Positions 1 through 8,519 of a stretch of 64,000 bases of DNA are shown here, piece after piece (position 1 is the first letter of the stretch; every line of letters starts with the position of its first letter). Below the pieces are notes generated by a model. The model was not told where the DNA came from and searched no databases. It saw only the letters and a list, made by a program, of their open reading frames with translations. The DNA is from Gammaproteobacteria bacterium. GTDB lineage: Bacteria > Pseudomonadota > Gammaproteobacteria > Pseudomonadales > Pseudohongiellaceae. The translations under genes and the position numbers were made by a program. The DNA lies in assembly GCA_008081045.1 (NCBI GenBank), contig VMDC01000022.1, forward strand, positions 1 through 64,000. Direction: 5' to 3'.

Positions 1-1245
1 ATAGAGATGCCTCCAGGTGATGTGCGTGCCTTCAACCCTGAAACTGGTGAAATTGAGTGGAGATTTCACACTATTCCGCAAGCGGGTGAATACGGCAATG
101 AAACATGGGAGGACGGTTCCTGGGAGTACACAGGTAATACAAACTCTTGGACAATCATGAGTGCGGATGATGAGCTCGGAATTGTCTATATCCCGATAGG
201 TACGCCCACGAATGATTGGTATGGCGGGAAGCGTCTAGGCGACAACTTATACGCCGAGAGTCTCGTGGCGGTCAGCGCGGAAACAGGTGAACGTATTTGG
301 CATTTTCAGACTGTCCATCACGGGTTATGGGACTATGATTTGCCGGCCGCGCCATCGCTGGTGGATATTACAGTTGATGGCCGCCAAATTAAGGCGGTGG
401 CTCAGATCTCTAAGCAGGGCTTTACCTATGTGTTCGATAGAATTACGGGCGAACCTGTGTGGCCAATAGAAGAAAGATCTGTGCCTCCTAGTCAAGTTCC
501 GGGTGAAGTAGCCTCGCCTACACAACCATTTCCGACGAAGCCGGCGCCCTTTGAGCCTCAGGGTATAAGTGACGCGACATTGATTGATTACACCCCGGCG
601 CTGCGACAGGAAGCGCTGCAGATAATTGAAGAATTTGACTACGGTCCGCTGTTCACGCCGCCAACTCTCCGAGGAACCATACAGTTTCCGGGCTGGGGCG
701 GTGGTGCTGAGTGGCATGGTGCAGCGTTTGATCCGGATACTGGTATGTTTTACATCCCTTCGGCCTCGGTGCCCATCGTGGTGCAGCTCAGAGAGGCGAG
801 ACGGCAGCGTGAGTCGCTTGGATACGTTCGCGGCGGCGCCATGTCAGTAGGCGGACCACAGGGCCTGCCCCTAACGAAGCCCCCATACAGTCGGGTCACT
901 GCGATTGACCTCAATACCGGCGAGCATGAGTGGATGATTCCCCACGGAGAAGGCCCGCGGCAGCAAATCATTGAAATGGGTATTTTGGATCCCGGGCCCG
1001 TCGGCAGTGTAAGCCGGACGGGGCCTGTTCTCACGAAGACCCTGCTGTTTCTTGCACAGAGCGACGGGGGCCGAAACCTGCTGCGCGCCTTTGACAAGGC
1101 AACCGGAGCAGTGGTGCACGAGGCGGCCCTCCCGCTTCCGCCGGCGGGTACCCCGATGACCTATATGGTGAACGGGAAGCAATTCATCAGTATCGCGGTC
1201 GGTGGGGGACAGGATTCCCGGCTCGTAAGCCTTTCTTTACCCTAA
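1..1245 (+). CDS. PQQ-dependent dehydrogenase, 3' part (5' end outside window)
   Basis: C-terminal ~414 residues of a quinoprotein dehydrogenase, a periplasmic or membrane-bound enzyme that oxidises a sugar or alcohol and passes electrons to quinone. The open frame runs through base 1, so the start lies outside the window and the ATG at 7 is probably internal. Visible family signs are a [12 protein letters not shown] stretch (residues ~103-114), typical of the membrane glucose dehydrogenase group, and beta-propeller blade motifs such as [16 protein letters not shown] and AIDLNTGE. The end, with a [14 protein letters not shown] tail, looks complete. Substrate cannot be told from this part; glucose dehydrogenase-like is the nearest family match. 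A hairpin follows the stop directly. Confidence 0.85.
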   Translation: MEMPPGDVRAFNPETGEIEWRFHTIPQAGEYGNETWEDGSWEYTGNTNSWTIMSADDELGIVYIPIGTPTNDWYGGKRLGDNLYAESLVAVSAETGERIWHFQTVHHGLWDYDLPAAPSLVDITVDGRQIKAVAQISKQGFTYVFDRITGEPVWPIEERSVPPSQVPGEVASPTQPFPTKPAPFEPQGISDATLIDYTPALRQEALQIIEEFDYGPLFTPPTLRGTIQFPGWGGGAEWHGAAFDPDTGMFYIPSASVPIVVQLREARRQRESLGYVRGGAMSVGGPQGLPLTKPPYSRVTAIDLNTGEHEWMIPHGEGPRQQIIEMGILDPGPVGSVSRTGPVLTKTLLFLAQSDGGRNLLRAFDKATGAVVHEAALPLPPAGTPMTYMVNGKQFISIAVGGGQDSRLVSLSLP

Positions 1246-1246
1246 A

Positions 1247-1271
1247 AGCTCTGACGCAACGCGCCAGAGCT
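1247..1271 (+). terminator. Hairpin after PQQ dehydrogenase, overlapping the ffs promoter
   Basis: AGCTCTGACGC (1247-1257) faces GCGCCAGAGCT (1261-1271) across a three-base AAC loop: 11 positions with one mismatch. It begins two bases after the stop codon. No T-tract follows, so it may end transcription only partly or protect the 3' end. It covers the place where a -35 element of the next promoter would lie. Confidence 0.5.
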
Positions 1272-1273
1272 CG

Positions 1274-1282
1274 TGTTATACT
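1274..1282 (+). promoter_or_regulatory. Extended -10 promoter of ffs
   Basis: TGTTATACT is an extended -10 element (TGn plus TATACT at 1277-1282). Initiation would fall at about 1289-1292, just before the SRP RNA. No good -35 is visible at normal spacing, as is common for extended -10 promoters. Confidence 0.5.
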
Positions 1283-1295
1283 GCCTCCGGTAGTT

Positions 1296-1393
1296 CGCGT
1301 CGGTCCCCTCGCAATGGCAGGTTATGAACCCCGCCAGGCCCGGAAGGGAGCAACGGTAGTAGCTGAACCATGTGCCGGGGTGTGGCTGGCGCG
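1296..1393 (+). ncRNA. ffs: 4.5S signal recognition particle RNA
   Basis: Small bacterial SRP RNA, the RNA partner of Ffh for co-translational targeting of inner-membrane proteins. The diagnostic apical motif AGGCCCGGAAGGGAGCAAC (about 1336-1354) holds the GGAA tetraloop and the asymmetric internal loop bound by the Ffh M domain. The right arm GTGCCGGGGTGTGGCTGGC closes on the left arm beginning CGTCGGTCCCC, and the outer CGCG (1296-1299) pairs with CGCG (1390-1393). Length near 98 nt fits the 4.5S class. It lies upstream of dnaX, as in many bacteria. Ends are set from pairing and may be off by a few bases. Confidence 0.93.
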
Positions 1394-1464
1394 GATTACC
1401 ACTTCAGTCGTTTTGCTTATCCATGCAGCGCGCTGCCATGATGCACTGAGTAACCTCTGACCCC

Positions 1465-3273
1465 ATGAGCTACCAAGTTCTCGCCAGAAAATGGCGCCCG
1501 AAGAAGTTTGCCGAAGTCGCCGGGCAAGGCCACGTTCTGAAATCTCTGATCAATGCGCTTGATAATGAGCGTCTTCACCACGCCTATCTGTTTACAGGAA
1601 CCCGGGGAGTAGGTAAGACGACGCTTGCTCGAATCTTGGCCAAATGCCTCAATTGTGAAAAGGGCGTGACGTCTGAACCCTGTGAAGCCTGTTCCACTTG
1701 CACGGAGATCAATGAGGGCCGTTTCATTGATCTGATCGAAGTCGACGCCGCCAGCCGGACTAAGGTGGAAGATACGCGAGAATTGCTGGATAACGTTCAG
1801 TATTCCTCGACTCGTGGTCGCTTCAAAGTTTACCTGATTGATGAAGTGCATATGCTGTCAAATCACAGTTTCAACGCGCTACTCAAAACCCTGGAAGAGC
1901 CCCCGGCCCACGTCAAATTCTTGTTCGCCACCACTGATCCGCAGAAACTGCCAATTACGATCCTGTCACGGTGTCTGCAGTTCAATCTCAAAAATCTGAG
2001 CCCCAAACTCATCGTTGAATATCTTGAAACAGTTATGCAGCAGGAGCAGATCAAATGCGACAGCGATGCTCTCTGGCAACTGGCCGCTGCGGCATCCGGC
2101 AGTATGCGCGACGCCCTGACCCTGGCCGATCAGGCGATCTCTTACTGTCAGGGTGAGATCAGTCACAGTGGTGTGATTGATATGCTCGGCGTCCCTCAAC
2201 AAGCGCAGGTCTTTGAATTGCTCTCAGCAATGGCGAAGGGGGATCTTCCCCTTGTTCTTTCGCTGGTGGAGGCTATTTCCGACCATACGCCGGATTACTC
2301 GAACACGCTTGATTCGCTGTTATCAACACTGCACCGGATAGCCATTGCGCAAGCTGCTCCGACTGCTGTTGATAACAGTTTTGGCGACAAGCAGGCTGTA
2401 CTCAGGCTCGCTGCAGAATTTGCCGCTGAAGATATTCAGTTATTTTATCAGCTGGGTGCTAAAGGACGGGGTGAATTGCGTAGCGGACTGGATATGCGCT
2501 CCGCATTCGAGATGCTGCTGCTACGGATGATGATCTTTTCACCAAGCCTGGTAGACCAAAACCTCATGCCTTCCCGAGTGGGGTCAGACGACAGTGATCA
2601 GCATTCAGACCTGTTGAGAGATGGGCATTCTGAAACTCCGGTCGAACGGCCGCAGATGGAGACTGCCGGTGGTCCAGCCGTTTCAGAGACTGCTGACAGC
2701 GTGCAATCCCAAAAAAAAAAGACCTTAGCTGATCAGCATGAGTCTGATTCGTTGGCGCGGCAACATGTATTTACCCCGAAATCTGTCTGTGATGAAAGCC
2801 AGCCCCCGGCTGAAGGCTTGCAAGAGCCTACCCAATCAGAGGTGCGCCGATCGGATTTGTTGCGAACGTTAACGCATGAATCCTGGTTGGAAGTTTTTCC
2901 GTCACTGTCAGTTTCTGGCATTGTGCGTAATATTCTGGCGAACACACAATGGGAAGAGTTTAGCGAGGGTATCTTGTTGCTGAGGCTGGCAGAAGATCAA
3001 AGCGCATTGTACAGCGAGGAAATTCTACCCAAGCTTGAGAGCGCGCTGACTCAGTACTTCTGCGAGCCAGTAAGCCTGAAGATTACCGTTGGCGTGGTTG
3101 ATGTAGAAACTCCCGCGCTCAAAGCGCAGCGACTGATGAAAGAGGCGCGTTTATCTATGGTGAACGAATTTGAAACCGATACAAATGTCAGAGAACTGGT
3201 GGATCGTTTTGCAGCCACAGTAGAGACGGGCAGTATCGTGCCGCTCAATGATGAAGGTTTAGCGTATGACTGA
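1465..3273 (+). CDS. dnaX: DNA polymerase III subunits tau and gamma
   Basis: Clamp-loader ATPase of the replicative polymerase; full-length tau also ties the loader to the polymerase core and DnaB. The 602-residue protein has Walker A GTRGVGKT (45-52), zinc-binding cysteines at 61/64, 73, 76 and 79, Walker B LIDEVH (124-129) and the SRC sensor (168-170). The divergent C-terminal half fits tau domains IV-V. An A10 run at 2711-2720 contains the A-AAA-AAG slippery heptamer known from E. coli dnaX. A -1 shift there adds Asp-Leu-Ser and stops at TGA 2730-2732, giving about 422 residues, close to E. coli gamma (431). The stop overlaps ybaB by 8 bases, so the two are probably co-transcribed and translationally coupled. 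Confidence 0.97.
   Translation: MSYQVLARKWRPKKFAEVAGQGHVLKSLINALDNERLHHAYLFTGTRGVGKTTLARILAKCLNCEKGVTSEPCEACSTCTEINEGRFIDLIEVDAASRTKVEDTRELLDNVQYSSTRGRFKVYLIDEVHMLSNHSFNALLKTLEEPPAHVKFLFATTDPQKLPITILSRCLQFNLKNLSPKLIVEYLETVMQQEQIKCDSDALWQLAAAASGSMRDALTLADQAISYCQGEISHSGVIDMLGVPQQAQVFELLSAMAKGDLPLVLSLVEAISDHTPDYSNTLDSLLSTLHRIAIAQAAPTAVDNSFGDKQAVLRLAAEFAAEDIQLFYQLGAKGRGELRSGLDMRSAFEMLLLRMMIFSPSLVDQNLMPSRVGSDDSDQHSDLLRDGHSETPVERPQMETAGGPAVSETADSVQSQKKKTLADQHESDSLARQHVFTPKSVCDESQPPAEGLQEPTQSEVRRSDLLRTLTHESWLEVFPSLSVSGIVRNILANTQWEEFSEGILLLRLAEDQSALYSEEILPKLESALTQYFCEPVSLKITVGVVDVETPALKAQRLMKEARLSMVNEFETDTNVRELVDRFAATVETGSIVPLNDEGLAYD
2711..2732 (+). promoter_or_regulatory. dnaX slippery A-tract and -1 frame stop (gamma production site)
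   Basis: Ten consecutive A residues (2711-2720) precede G2721 and give in-frame codons CAA AAA AAA AAG. Slipping back one base reads GAC CTT AGC TGA. Losing one A reads AGA CCT TAG. Both alternative frames therefore end within four codons. Ribosomal -1 frameshifting at this heptamer is established for E. coli dnaX, and RNA polymerase slippage on a run of A is established for Thermus dnaX. Which one operates here is unknown. Confidence 0.7.
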
Positions 3274-3586
3274 TTTAAACGAGCTGATGAGACAGGCTCA
3301 GAAAATGCAGGATCAATTCAAGCAGGCGCAGGAAGATCTGAGCAATCTGGTGGTGGAAGGTCAATCTGGCGCGGGGCTGGTGGTCGTCAAGCTTAATGGT
3401 CGGCATGACGTGGTCTCTGTCAGTATTGATGATTCAGCTTTAACTGAGGGAAAGGAGTTCATTGAAGATCTCATAGGCGCCGCCTTTAATGACGCTGTCC
3501 GGAAACTTGAAGACGAAAAGAAACAGACGATGAGTTCTATGGCCGGCGGATTCAAATTGCCGGAAGGCTTTAATTTTCCTTTCTAA
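3266..3586 (+). CDS. ybaB: YbaB/EbfC family nucleoid-associated protein
   Basis: Small dimeric DNA-binding protein (106 residues) of the YbaB/EbfC family, found next to dnaX and recR across bacteria. It has the family's N-terminal helix rich in M, Q and K (LMRQAQKMQDQFKQAQEDL), the central VVEGQSGAGLVVVKLNGRHDV strand region, and a C-terminal glycine-rich tail ending FNFPF. The start overlaps the dnaX stop by 8 bases and recR follows after 15 bases, so the three form one operon. Confidence 0.95.
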   Translation: MTDLNELMRQAQKMQDQFKQAQEDLSNLVVEGQSGAGLVVVKLNGRHDVVSVSIDDSALTEGKEFIEDLIGAAFNDAVRKLEDEKKQTMSSMAGGFKLPEGFNFPF

Positions 3587-3601
3587 ACATCAGCGGTATT
3601 C

Positions 3602-4207
3602 ATGAACAGCAGTCCACTTCTTGATCAGCTTATCGAGGCTTTTCGGTGCCTGCCCGGAGTAGGTCCAAAATCGGCTCAGCGTATGGCTTTACATCTTCTC
3701 GAGCGCGAGCGGGAGGGCGGAAGAAAGCTCAGCACAGCGTTGGCGGACGCTATCGAACACGTTGGTAACTGTCAGCTTTGCCGGACGTTCACTGAAGAAA
3801 ACTTATGCCGGATTTGCGCCAGTAATTCCCGTAATAAACAACAGTATTGTGTTGTGGAATCCCCGGCCGATGTCTTTGCAATCGAACAGTCCGGCAGTTA
3901 TCAGGGTGTTTACTTTGTCCTGATGGGGCATCTGTCTCCTATTGACGGGATCGGGCCGGAGCAGCTTGCCATTCCGAAACTGGTCCAGCAAGTTGCAGAC
4001 AGCAAGGCAGAAGAGGTCATTATCGCCTGTAACTCGACGGTTGAAGGAGATGCTACGGCCTATTACATTGCCGAACAGCTCAAGGGATCTGGCGTGGTCG
4101 TTTCCAGAATTGCTCACGGCGTCCCGGTAGGTGGGGAGCTGGAGTATGTCGATGGTGGAACCCTCTCTCATGCGTTCTCTGGCCGTATGCCAATCTCCGG
4201 TAGCTGA
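3602..4207 (+). CDS. recR: Recombination mediator protein RecR
   Basis: Works with RecF and RecO to load RecA on SSB-coated gaps. The 201-residue protein has the N-terminal helix-hairpin-helix ([17 protein letters not shown], ~17-33), a C4 zinc finger with Cys57, Cys60, Cys69 and Cys72, and a Toprim domain starting around [10 protein letters not shown] (~80) and containing an acidic VEGDATA segment. The C-terminal [14 protein letters not shown] matches the family. Length equals that of E. coli RecR (201). Rnd starts two bases after the stop. Confidence 0.97.
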   Translation: MNSSPLLDQLIEAFRCLPGVGPKSAQRMALHLLEREREGGRKLSTALADAIEHVGNCQLCRTFTEENLCRICASNSRNKQQYCVVESPADVFAIEQSGSYQGVYFVLMGHLSPIDGIGPEQLAIPKLVQQVADSKAEEVIIACNSTVEGDATAYYIAEQLKGSGVVVSRIAHGVPVGGELEYVDGGTLSHAFSGRMPISGS

Positions 4208-4209
4208 AT

Positions 4210-5391
4210 ATGCAAGCGGACAATGGTCAGCGAATTGAGTATATCGAGACGCAAGCTGCGCTGGAGGACTCCTGCCGGCACTGGCTTACACTGTCGGTTA
4301 TTGCGCTCGACACCGAGTTCATGCGCACCAATACTTTTTATCCAAAGCTTGGTTTACTGCAAGTCGCAGATGACAGTCAGTGCTATTTGATCGACCCGTT
4401 GAAAATCAACGACTGGAGCTGTTTCCTCTCTGTTTTGACAAACCCCGGATGCGACATCGTGTTGCACTCCGCAGGTGAGGATCTGGTCACGCTACTGGTT
4501 GCCTTTGGTCAATTGCCCGATGTGTTTTTTGACACCCAGATCGCAAGTGCTTACGCCGGTCTTGGATTCTCGTTGAGCTATCAAGCCCTGGTTCGGGAGC
4601 TTATCGGTCGGGAATTACCAAAAGATCAAACCCGTTCTGACTGGCTAAAGCGGCCTCTCTCAGAATCCCAATTGAAGTATGCTGCCAATGATGTCTGTTA
4701 TCTTTTGCGGATCTACCGGGAGCTGAGTTCGCGCCTGGATGCCAGGGGCTATCTCGAATATCTGAGAGAAGATGTCAGATCGCAGATAGATTCCACCAGG
4801 CTCAACGAGCAATCGGATATCTGGGCGTTAAGCTACGCCACTGTCAGTAACTCCTGGCGCTTAAACGACCACGCGCTAGCCTGTTTGCAGCGGCTTTGTG
4901 TCTGGCGTGAGGGGCAGGCGCGTAAAAAGAATCTTCCTCGTAGCTGGATTGCCAAAGACGCTGAGCTGCTGGCGATTGCCCAGCTTGTCAGAGAGCACCG
5001 AAAGCTGGCTGTTCGGGATCTGAACGATTGTGATGCGCTCGGCAAAGCGCTGGTGAGAAGACACGGGGACAGGCTCATCAGGCTGGCCAACACGCCACCT
5101 GATTTTTCCCTCATCGACCGTTCTTTGCTCAGTCCCCCGTTGCCCGCTTCATTACGGGACTTGATGAAAGGATTTCGTCAGGCAGTCCAGAAGCATGCGG
5201 AACAAATGGATATTTCGCCAGAGTTGCTCGCGCGAAAAAAACAGCTTGTAGCAGTCGCTCAGATGATGCAAAGGGGCTGCGACTTTGTCTGGCCGCCGGA
5301 GGTTCAAGGGTGGCGCCGTGACAGGTTGGCTACAGATTTTCTTGAAGTGGCCGGCAGGCTCGGTTTTAAAGAGGTTGCAGAGAATGGGTGA
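4210..5391 (+). CDS. rnd: Ribonuclease D
   Basis: 3'-5' exoribonuclease that trims tRNA and other stable RNA precursors. The 393-residue protein has the DEDD exonuclease motif I IALDTEFMRT with Asp34 and Glu36, a motif II region around LHSAGEDL, and a motif III region with YAANDVCYLLRIY. An HRDC domain follows (~212-290, beginning ACLQRLCVWREGQAR). Size matches RNase D (375 in E. coli). Its last codons overlap the ATG of the next gene. Confidence 0.95.
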   Translation: MQADNGQRIEYIETQAALEDSCRHWLTLSVIALDTEFMRTNTFYPKLGLLQVADDSQCYLIDPLKINDWSCFLSVLTNPGCDIVLHSAGEDLVTLLVAFGQLPDVFFDTQIASAYAGLGFSLSYQALVRELIGRELPKDQTRSDWLKRPLSESQLKYAANDVCYLLRIYRELSSRLDARGYLEYLREDVRSQIDSTRLNEQSDIWALSYATVSNSWRLNDHALACLQRLCVWREGQARKKNLPRSWIAKDAELLAIAQLVREHRKLAVRDLNDCDALGKALVRRHGDRLIRLANTPPDFSLIDRSLLSPPLPASLRDLMKGFRQAVQKHAEQMDISPELLARKKQLVAVAQMMQRGCDFVWPPEVQGWRRDRLATDFLEVAGRLGFKEVAENG

Positions 5392-5839
5392 TGAGCGGGT
5401 AAGGCCACAATTCTGGGAGCTCCCGATCGAGGAGCTGAACGACAGGGAATGGGAGCGACTTTGCGATCGGTGCGGTCGCTGTTGCCTGAAAAAGCTGGCA
5501 GATGAAGATACCGGAGAAATCGTCTGGACCCGGATTATTTGTCGATATCACGAGTCTGAAACAGGTCTGTGTGGCTGTTACCCGGAGCGCAGTGAAAAGG
5601 TGCCCGATTGTATGGATGTGCGAAAACTGACCGCGGAAGATGCGCACTGGATGCCGGCAACCTGTGCTTATCGCCGCAGATTCGAGGGCCAGCCGCTCCC
5701 GGAGTGGCATCCACTGCTCACAGGCGTTGACCTCGAAATGGTTGCGGCGGGGATTTCTGTCAGGGACAAGGTGCTGTCAGAGGACTTTGTGCATCCTGAC
5801 GGCTATCATGAGCACATAATCAGGTGGATTGATGCTTAG
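5384..5839 (+). CDS. ycgN: YcgN family cysteine-rich protein (UPF0260)
   Basis: A 151-residue member of the YcgN/YkgJ zinc- or iron-binding CxxCxxCC family. The N-terminal FWELPIEELNDREWERLC is the family signature. Conserved cysteines are in CDRCGRCC, in IICRYHESETGLCGCYPER, and in PDCMDV and ATCAY. The ATG at 5384 is preferred over a longer 5285 frame because GAGG at 5371-5374 sits at good spacing and the extra residues only copy rnd sequence. It overlaps rnd by 8 bases. A ycgL gene, often found between rnd and ycgN, is absent. Exact function is unknown. Confidence 0.9.
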   Translation: MGDERVRPQFWELPIEELNDREWERLCDRCGRCCLKKLADEDTGEIVWTRIICRYHESETGLCGCYPERSEKVPDCMDVRKLTAEDAHWMPATCAYRRRFEGQPLPEWHPLLTGVDLEMVAAGISVRDKVLSEDFVHPDGYHEHIIRWIDA

Positions 5840-5889
5840 GTGTTATATCAGAATGCGCTGTTGTCTCTGCGTTCAGAGGTTGGTGGGTA

Positions 5890-6237
5890 ATGGCTGCTGA
5901 GTCCAATTACTACGGTATTTGGCTGGTTTATATTCTGTCATCGCTTGTCTTTCTCAGCGTTTATTGGCGCGCTACCCGCTTTCCTCGCTGGCCTGTTCTC
6001 AAGCACAGTCTTCGCTGCCTGATAATTGCAGTGATTTTTACGCCTTGGTATGCGAACTCTGACGGGGATACGCTGGCGCCAGCGCTAATGGTAATTACTT
6101 TGGACGCGATCACCAGGGGGCTTGGAGAGGCGTCCAGGGCGCTAGTCCCTTTGCTTCTGGCCCTTTTCCTGGCTGAGCTGATTGCCCTGGTGCTGTTTTT
6201 CCGTGAAAGAGGGCGATCTCGCCAACAAACGGAATAA
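5890..6237 (+). CDS. Small inner-membrane protein of unknown function
   Basis: 115 residues with about three hydrophobic segments: YYGIWLVYILSSLVFLSVYW (~7-26), a middle segment around CLIIAVIFTPWYA, and LVPLLLALFLAELIALVLFF (~83-102). The tail RERGRSRQQTE is basic and probably cytoplasmic. It lies 50 bases after ycgN on the same strand, with a GGTGGG ribosome-binding site before ATG 5890. I do not recognise a named family. Being short, hydrophobic and next to ycgN is all that can be said. Confidence 0.75.
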   Translation: MAAESNYYGIWLVYILSSLVFLSVYWRATRFPRWPVLKHSLRCLIIAVIFTPWYANSDGDTLAPALMVITLDAITRGLGEASRALVPLLLALFLAELIALVLFFRERGRSRQQTE

Positions 6238-6455
6238 TGTGAGGCGCGTCACGCTGTTTCGCAGACTCTTGCCTGGAGAGTGTCGTGAACTCACAAGGGT
6301 GTTACAAGGCGCGAGCGGCCTTCAAAGCGCATATGGGCAAGGACAATAATGAAAAATGAAAGACAAGGGCTGACGGCAATCCAACGGGCCGGCTTCTTCT
6401 GTATATACTCAGGGCCCGAGCGTACAATACGACAATCTTAACCAGGGAAAAGAGC

Positions 6456-7298
6456 ATGAACTTTACCGGAACGGACGATTATGTTGCGACTGATGAGCTG
6501 CAACTTGCAGTAAATGCCGCAATTCAATTGCAGAAGCCTCTGCTGATTAAGGGAGAGCCTGGCACAGGTAAGACAATGCTGGCAGAGCAGATTGCCAAGT
6601 CACTGGATCTGCCTTTGATTCAGTGGCATATCAAGTCAACAACAAAAGCGCAGCAAGGTTTGTACGAGTATGATGCGGTGTCCCGATTGCGAGACTCGCA
6701 GCTTGGCGATGATAAAGTCCAAGACATCTCGAATTACATCATTCAGGGAAAGATCTGGCAGGCCTTTCAATCGGATAAGCAGGCGGTTCTGCTGATCGAT
6801 GAGATTGACAAGGCAGACATCGAGTTTCCCAATGATCTTTTGTTGGAACTGGACAAAATGGAATTTTTTGTCTACGAAACCAAAGAAGTGGTTAAGGCAG
6901 CTACCCGTCCGATCATCATTATTACCAGTAACAATGAAAAAGAGCTCCCGGATGCGTTTCTGAGGCGATGCTTCTTCCACTACATTGAATTCCCCGACAC
7001 GGTTACGATGGAGAAAATTGTTGAGGTTCATCATCCGGGACTCAAAAAAGAATTGGTCAGCCGCGCCATGGATATCTTTTTCGAAGTCAGAAAGGTGCCC
7101 GGGCTGAAGAAGAAACCCTCGACGTCAGAGCTGATCGACTGGCTTAAGTTGCTGATGGCTGATGACATTCCTGCAGATATCCTGAAAGACAAAGACGCCA
7201 AAAATGCCATACCTCCACTCTATGGAGCGCTGCTCAAAAATGAGCAAGACGTGCACCTGCTTGAAAAACTGGCATTTATGCATCGGGCAAATCGTTAA
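6456..7298 (+). CDS. MoxR-family AAA+ ATPase
   Basis: 280-residue MoxR-type AAA+ ATPase, a class that acts as chaperone for maturing protein complexes, usually with a VWA partner. Walker A is GEPGTGKT (33-40) and Walker B LLIDEID (112-118). Sensor 1 is IIITSNNEKELPDAFLRRC, whose two arginines are likely finger residues. The stop TAA shares one base with the next gene's ATG (TAATG), which indicates translational coupling with the VWA gene and supports a two-protein complex. A TATACT-like box at 6404-6409 is the best promoter candidate upstream, but it lacks a clear -35. Confidence 0.92.
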   Translation: MNFTGTDDYVATDELQLAVNAAIQLQKPLLIKGEPGTGKTMLAEQIAKSLDLPLIQWHIKSTTKAQQGLYEYDAVSRLRDSQLGDDKVQDISNYIIQGKIWQAFQSDKQAVLLIDEIDKADIEFPNDLLLELDKMEFFVYETKEVVKAATRPIIIITSNNEKELPDAFLRRCFFHYIEFPDTVTMEKIVEVHHPGLKKELVSRAMDIFFEVRKVPGLKKKPSTSELIDWLKLLMADDIPADILKDKDAKNAIPPLYGALLKNEQDVHLLEKLAFMHRANR

Positions 7299-8476
7299 TG
7301 CTGATTAATTTTTTTATGACCCTAAGGCAGGAGCGTCTGCCCGTTTCCTTTACGGAGTTGTTCGCCCTGCTTGATTGTCTTAAACATAATTTCGCCTTCG
7401 GCGATATCGATGAGTTCTACCATGTCGCCAGACTTTGCCTGGTGAAGGATGAAAAACATTTCGATAAGTTTGACAGGGCTTTCTCCAAGTATTTTGAACA
7501 GTTAGATCTGATTGATGATCTGTCGCTTTATCAGATTCCCGAACAGTGGTTAAAAAAGCAGTTTGAAAATTCACTCAGCGACGAAGAAAAGGCGCAGATC
7601 GAGGCAATGGGTGGACTGGAAAAACTGCTGGAAGCCTTTCGCAAGCGAATGGAAGAGCAGGAAAAAAGGCATCAAGGGGGGAATAAATGGATCGGTACCG
7701 GAGGTACATCCCCTTTCGGCGCGTATGGCTACAACCCTGAAGGCATTCGCATTGGTCAAGACGAAGGGAGGAACAACAGGGCAGTCAAAGTATGGGACAG
7801 GCGCAATTACCGCGACCTTGATGATTCGGTTGAGATCGGGACACGCAATATCAAAATGGCTTTGCGCAGACTACGCAAGTTTGCAAGAACAGGGGCAGAC
7901 GAAGAATTGGATATGGATGATACGATTTCTTCCACTGCCCGAAATGCCGGGATGTTGGACATCAAGATGGTTCCGGAGAGGCGGAACGCTGTCAAGGTGC
8001 TGCTCTTTTTTGACGTCGGTGGTTCGATGGATCCTCATGTGAGGCTCTGTGAGGAATTGTTTTCTGCCGCGAAAACAGAATTCAAACACTTAAAGTATTT
8101 CTATTTCCACAATTTCCTCTATGACTCCGTTTGGACGAAGAGCCAGCGCCGGCATGCCGAAACGACTTCAACATTCGAGCTAATTAACACTTACACCAAG
8201 GATTACAAAGTGATCTTCGTCGGCGATGCGACGATGGCGCCTTATGAGATTACCCACGCGGGCGGCAGTATCGAGCACTACAATGAAGAGGCGGGGGCCG
8301 TCTGGTGTCAGCGAATAACGGACGCTTTTGAGCATTTTGTCTGGCTTAATCCTACGCCGAAGGAGTACTGGCAGCACAGCTACTCGATTGAGATCGTGAA
8401 AGAACTGGTAGAGGATCGAATGTTTCCGCTGTCAGTGAAGGGGCTTGAAGAAGCGATGGCGCTCTTGACCAAGTGA
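7298..8476 (+). CDS. VWA domain protein (CoxE-like) partnered with MoxR ATPase
   Basis: 392-residue partner of the preceding AAA+ protein. The N-terminal half is helical and charged (~30-125). A Gly-rich linker (GGNKWIGTGGTSPFGAYGYN, ~128-147) leads into a CoxE/VWA domain starting about 230 with VKVLLFFDVGGSM. The MIDAS motif reads DVGGS (239-243) where DxSxS is usual, so the first serine is replaced by glycine. Such pairs are known to insert metals or remodel complexes (the CoxD/CoxE and RavA/ViaA types), but no enzyme target lies beside this pair. The target is unknown. Confidence 0.88.
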   Translation: MLINFFMTLRQERLPVSFTELFALLDCLKHNFAFGDIDEFYHVARLCLVKDEKHFDKFDRAFSKYFEQLDLIDDLSLYQIPEQWLKKQFENSLSDEEKAQIEAMGGLEKLLEAFRKRMEEQEKRHQGGNKWIGTGGTSPFGAYGYNPEGIRIGQDEGRNNRAVKVWDRRNYRDLDDSVEIGTRNIKMALRRLRKFARTGADEELDMDDTISSTARNAGMLDIKMVPERRNAVKVLLFFDVGGSMDPHVRLCEELFSAAKTEFKHLKYFYFHNFLYDSVWTKSQRRHAETTSTFELINTYTKDYKVIFVGDATMAPYEITHAGGSIEHYNEEAGAVWCQRITDAFEHFVWLNPTPKEYWQHSYSIEIVKELVEDRMFPLSVKGLEEAMALLTK

Positions 8477-8519
8477 TCAGTGACTTATCCCCGAGCGGAA
8501 TGTTACAGGCCCGAAACTT

